A stretch of 16,207 bases of DNA from an uncultured Pelagibacteraceae bacterium. Its GTDB lineage: Bacteria; Pseudomonadota; Alphaproteobacteria; Pelagibacterales; Pelagibacteraceae. Below are positions 14,242-16,207 of this stretch, in pieces. The notes beneath the pieces are model-generated. The model was not told the DNA's origin. It saw nothing but the letters and a program-made list of their open reading frames with translations, and made no database searches. A program made the translations under genes and the position numbers. Each line of letters begins with the position of its first letter. Position 1 is the first letter of the stretch. Where the stretch lies: positions 1 to 16,207 of the forward strand of contig CACLNK010000023.1 in the NCBI GenBank assembly GCA_902608305.1, in the 5' to 3' direction.

Positions 14242-15447
14242 TTATAAATGCTTTTCTTTCGCAAATTTCTCAAAAACTCTTTCTATACATAGTAAGTCAT
14301 TTTTAACAAGTCCCTGATGACATCCAATTAAAATACCATTTTCCATTACATCATCAGAATTTTTTTCAGAATTTTTATGTTTTTTATACTTTAATTTTTT
14401 CATTATTGGTTGCCGTAAAATATTTCCAGTAAAAATTGTTCTAGTTTGAATATTATTTTTTTCAAAAAAAATTTGAAATTGCATTCTATTAAATTTTTTA
14501 TTTTTTTTAATTACTAGTGGAAAAGCTAACCAAGGTGTTTTTACATTTTTAAATACTTCAGGAAGTTTAAAATAGTCCTCATATTTAGAAAAAAATTTTA
14601 ATAAATGATTAAAGTTTTTTTCTCTAATTGATATATTTTTTTTTAATTTTTTTAATTGTTCTAAAGCGAAAGCTGCTGAAATTTCGGATGGAAGAAAATT
14701 ATATCCTAATTCTGAAAAAATGTATTTCCTGTCATATTGAATACCTGAAATTTTTACATTAAATCTTTTTTTTATACTTTCAGATTCATCAAATACGGCA
14801 GAGGATCTTCCCCAGCCACGAAGTAGTTTTGCTCTTTTATAAAGGTAATTATCATCAAAACATACAATTCCACCAAAACCAGCACCACTTATTATATGTG
14901 ACGCATAAAAACTATTCGTAACAATATTGGAATTATTACTATTGATATGATCATTTATTTTATAACCAATTGTATCAGCCGAATCCTCAATTACTTTAAG
15001 ATTATATTTTTTTGCAATTCTATTAATTTCTTTCCAATTAGGTATATTTCCTAATAAGTTTGGTATCATTATCGCAACTGTTTTATTATTTATACAATCT
15101 TCAATTTGAGAGGTGTCTGCTATAAATTTATTTTCCAATACACCAATAAAATGTGCAGTCAAACCAAGTTGATAAATTGGTGCAACAGTTGTAGAAAAAG
15201 TTAATGAAGTAGTAATTATCTCGCTACCTTTTTTAAAATTTAATGAATTTAATGCCAGTAGATTTGCAGATGAACCTGAATTAACCATTAAACCATATTT
15301 TTTACCGAATAGTTTTGGAACAATTTTTTCTATCTTCTTAACGTGTGGACCGTCGATTAAATTAAGACTGTTATTTTTAAGTACTTTTTTAACAGCTTTT
15401 ATTTCTTTATTATTATAAACAGCTTTCCCGTAATATATTTTTCGCAT
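14242..15447 (-). CDS. RfbH/ColD-like PLP-dependent sugar 3-dehydratase (DegT family)
   Basis: A DegT/DnrJ/EryC1/StrS-fold PLP enzyme of 401 aa, probably acting in deoxysugar synthesis. Similarity to RfbH (CDP-4-keto-6-deoxyglucose 3-dehydratase, E1) runs along the whole protein: VNSGSSANLLAL (55-66), a PLP-binding Asp in IEDSADTIG (153-161), YDRKYIFSELGYN (238-250) and TRTIFTGNILRQP (335-347). The Schiff-base Lys of aminotransferases is His184 (SFYASH, 179-184), as in RfbH and ColD, so it should not transaminate. Unlike RfbH it lacks the clustered cysteines after RGWGR (210-214), so no [2Fe-2S] site is apparent and a ColD-like mechanism is possible. It lies upstream of tRNA-Thr on the same strand and is divergent from the glycosyltransferase across 39 bp. 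Confidence 0.85.
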   Translation of the reverse strand: MRKIYYGKAVYNNKEIKAVKKVLKNNSLNLIDGPHVKKIEKIVPKLFGKKYGLMVNSGSSANLLALNSLNFKKGSEIITTSLTFSTTVAPIYQLGLTAHFIGVLENKFIADTSQIEDCINNKTVAIMIPNLLGNIPNWKEINRIAKKYNLKVIEDSADTIGYKINDHINSNNSNIVTNSFYASHIISGAGFGGIVCFDDNYLYKRAKLLRGWGRSSAVFDESESIKKRFNVKISGIQYDRKYIFSELGYNFLPSEISAAFALEQLKKLKKNISIREKNFNHLLKFFSKYEDYFKLPEVFKNVKTPWLAFPLVIKKNKKFNRMQFQIFFEKNNIQTRTIFTGNILRQPIMKKLKYKKHKNSEKNSDDVMENGILIGCHQGLVKNDLLCIERVFEKFAKEKHL

Positions 15448-15486
15448 TTGTTTTTATTATATGATTAAATTATAAGATACAAGATA

Positions 15487-16207
15487 ATGGAGAAAGTCAA
15501 ATTTTATCAAGATATTACTATATCAATTGTTTTGTACAAAGAAGATTTTGACTTAATTTATAAAACTTTAGATAAGTTAAGGTCATTTAAAAAAATAATT
15601 ATTGATAATGGTAATAACTTTAATTTAAAAAAAAAAATTCAATCAATATTTTCTATTGAAAATTATATATTAAATAAAAAAAATTCAGGATTTTCAGCTG
15701 GATACAATCAAGCAGCTAAACTATGTAAAACAAAATATTTACTTATACTAGGTCCAGATTGTATAATTTCGGAGACAAACATTCTTAAACTTAAAGACAA
15801 CTTATCAAAAGATCCAAGTTGTTTTTTGGTTTCACCTACAGCGTATGATGAAAGTATGAATAAAATGACGTATAGTGGTGGGCCTTTCCCAGAAAATTTA
15901 AGTAGAGATATTGTATTAAATCTATCAGGTAATACGTGCGTAGAATCCACTCTGGGAGCATGTATGTTGGTTAGAACTAATGAGTTTAAAGATATAGGGT
16001 TGTTTGATGAAAATTTTTTTATATATTTTTCTGATGATGATTTGTGCAGAAGAATAAAAAAACATAAAAAATCTGTTATTCAAATTTACAATTCCAAATG
16101 CATTCATACTCATGGAATTGTAAAAATAAAAAATAAATATTTAAAGAAATTTGTAAGAGAAAACAATTATACATTTGATAGTTTATACTATTACTATAAA
16201 ATACATC
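15487..16207 (+). CDS. Family 2 glycosyltransferase, 3' end beyond the window
   Basis: An open frame of 240 codons from ATG 15487 reaches the window edge without a stop. It reads as a GT-A fold inverting glycosyltransferase of the rhamnosyltransferase type. Features are a short first strand (ITISIVLYKED), IIIDNGNN as the DxN turn, KNSGFSAGYNQAA as the family's nucleotide-sugar loop, ILGPDC as the DxD-region equivalent, GACMLVR with GLFDENFFIYFSDDDLCRRI carrying the catalytic-base acidic cluster, and a HTHG motif. It probably adds a sugar to the surface glycan. It is divergent from the RfbH-like gene, so a shared bidirectional promoter in 15448-15486 is likely. Confidence 0.9.
   Translation, partial: MEKVKFYQDITISIVLYKEDFDLIYKTLDKLRSFKKIIIDNGNNFNLKKKIQSIFSIENYILNKKNSGFSAGYNQAAKLCKTKYLLILGPDCIISETNILKLKDNLSKDPSCFLVSPTAYDESMNKMTYSGGPFPENLSRDIVLNLSGNTCVESTLGACMLVRTNEFKDIGLFDENFFIYFSDDDLCRRIKKHKKSVIQIYNSKCIHTHGIVKIKNKYLKKFVRENNYTFDSLYYYYKIH

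Noticed and set aside
1..16207. CRISPR array, rRNA, transposase or integrase
   Set aside because: No regularly spaced repeats, rRNA segments or recombinase-like proteins were found on either strand.

Overview
The window is a strongly AT-rich bacterial segment with tightly packed genes, homopolymeric A/T runs and almost no visible Shine-Dalgarno sites. The NAD kinase has the short alphaproteobacterial form (AFRPRRWRGK and ISAVADN blocks). Together this suggests a streamlined marine alphaproteobacterium of the SAR11/Pelagibacterales type. The assignment is inferred from composition and protein style; there is no rRNA in the window.

Positions 62-12562 form a surface-glycan (O-antigen/capsule) accessory region with genes on both strands. 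In order it holds: an OafA-type membrane O-acyltransferase with an SGNH domain; an FkbM methyltransferase; a pseudaminic-acid-associated methylase; a three-gene acetamidino module on the minus strand (HisF-like, HisH-like and N-acetyl sugar amidotransferase, the WbuZ/WbuY/WbuX set); a TylF-like methyltransferase; an unrecognised 526-residue protein with apparent internal repeats; a PIG-L deacetylase followed by a NodU/CmcH carbamoyltransferase; an HemK-like methyltransferase; and a NeuB-family pseudaminic acid synthase (PseI). The consistent reading is synthesis and heavy decoration (acetamidino, methyl, acyl, carbamoyl) of a nonulosonic acid glycan. PseB, PseC, PseF, PseG and PseH are not in the window.

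Positions 12563-14193 are a small core islet. It holds tRNA-Leu(UAA), two tiny overlapping ORFs, a displaced copy of the 3' half of tRNA-Leu, nadK, and a convergent tRNA-Thr(UGU). The arrangement intact tRNA / about 430 bp / 3' tRNA fragment / nadK is the classic footprint of integration into a tRNA 3' end. The fragment's variable-arm stem differs from the intact tRNA by compensatory changes, so it looks like half of a once-functional tRNA of another lineage rather than a decayed duplicate.

Positions 14242-16207 return to surface-sugar genes: an RfbH-like PLP enzyme with His in place of the Schiff-base Lys but without the iron-sulfur cysteines of RfbH/E1, and a family 2 glycosyltransferase cut off by the window end. 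A core gene with tRNAs on both sides is thus embedded between two glycan islands.
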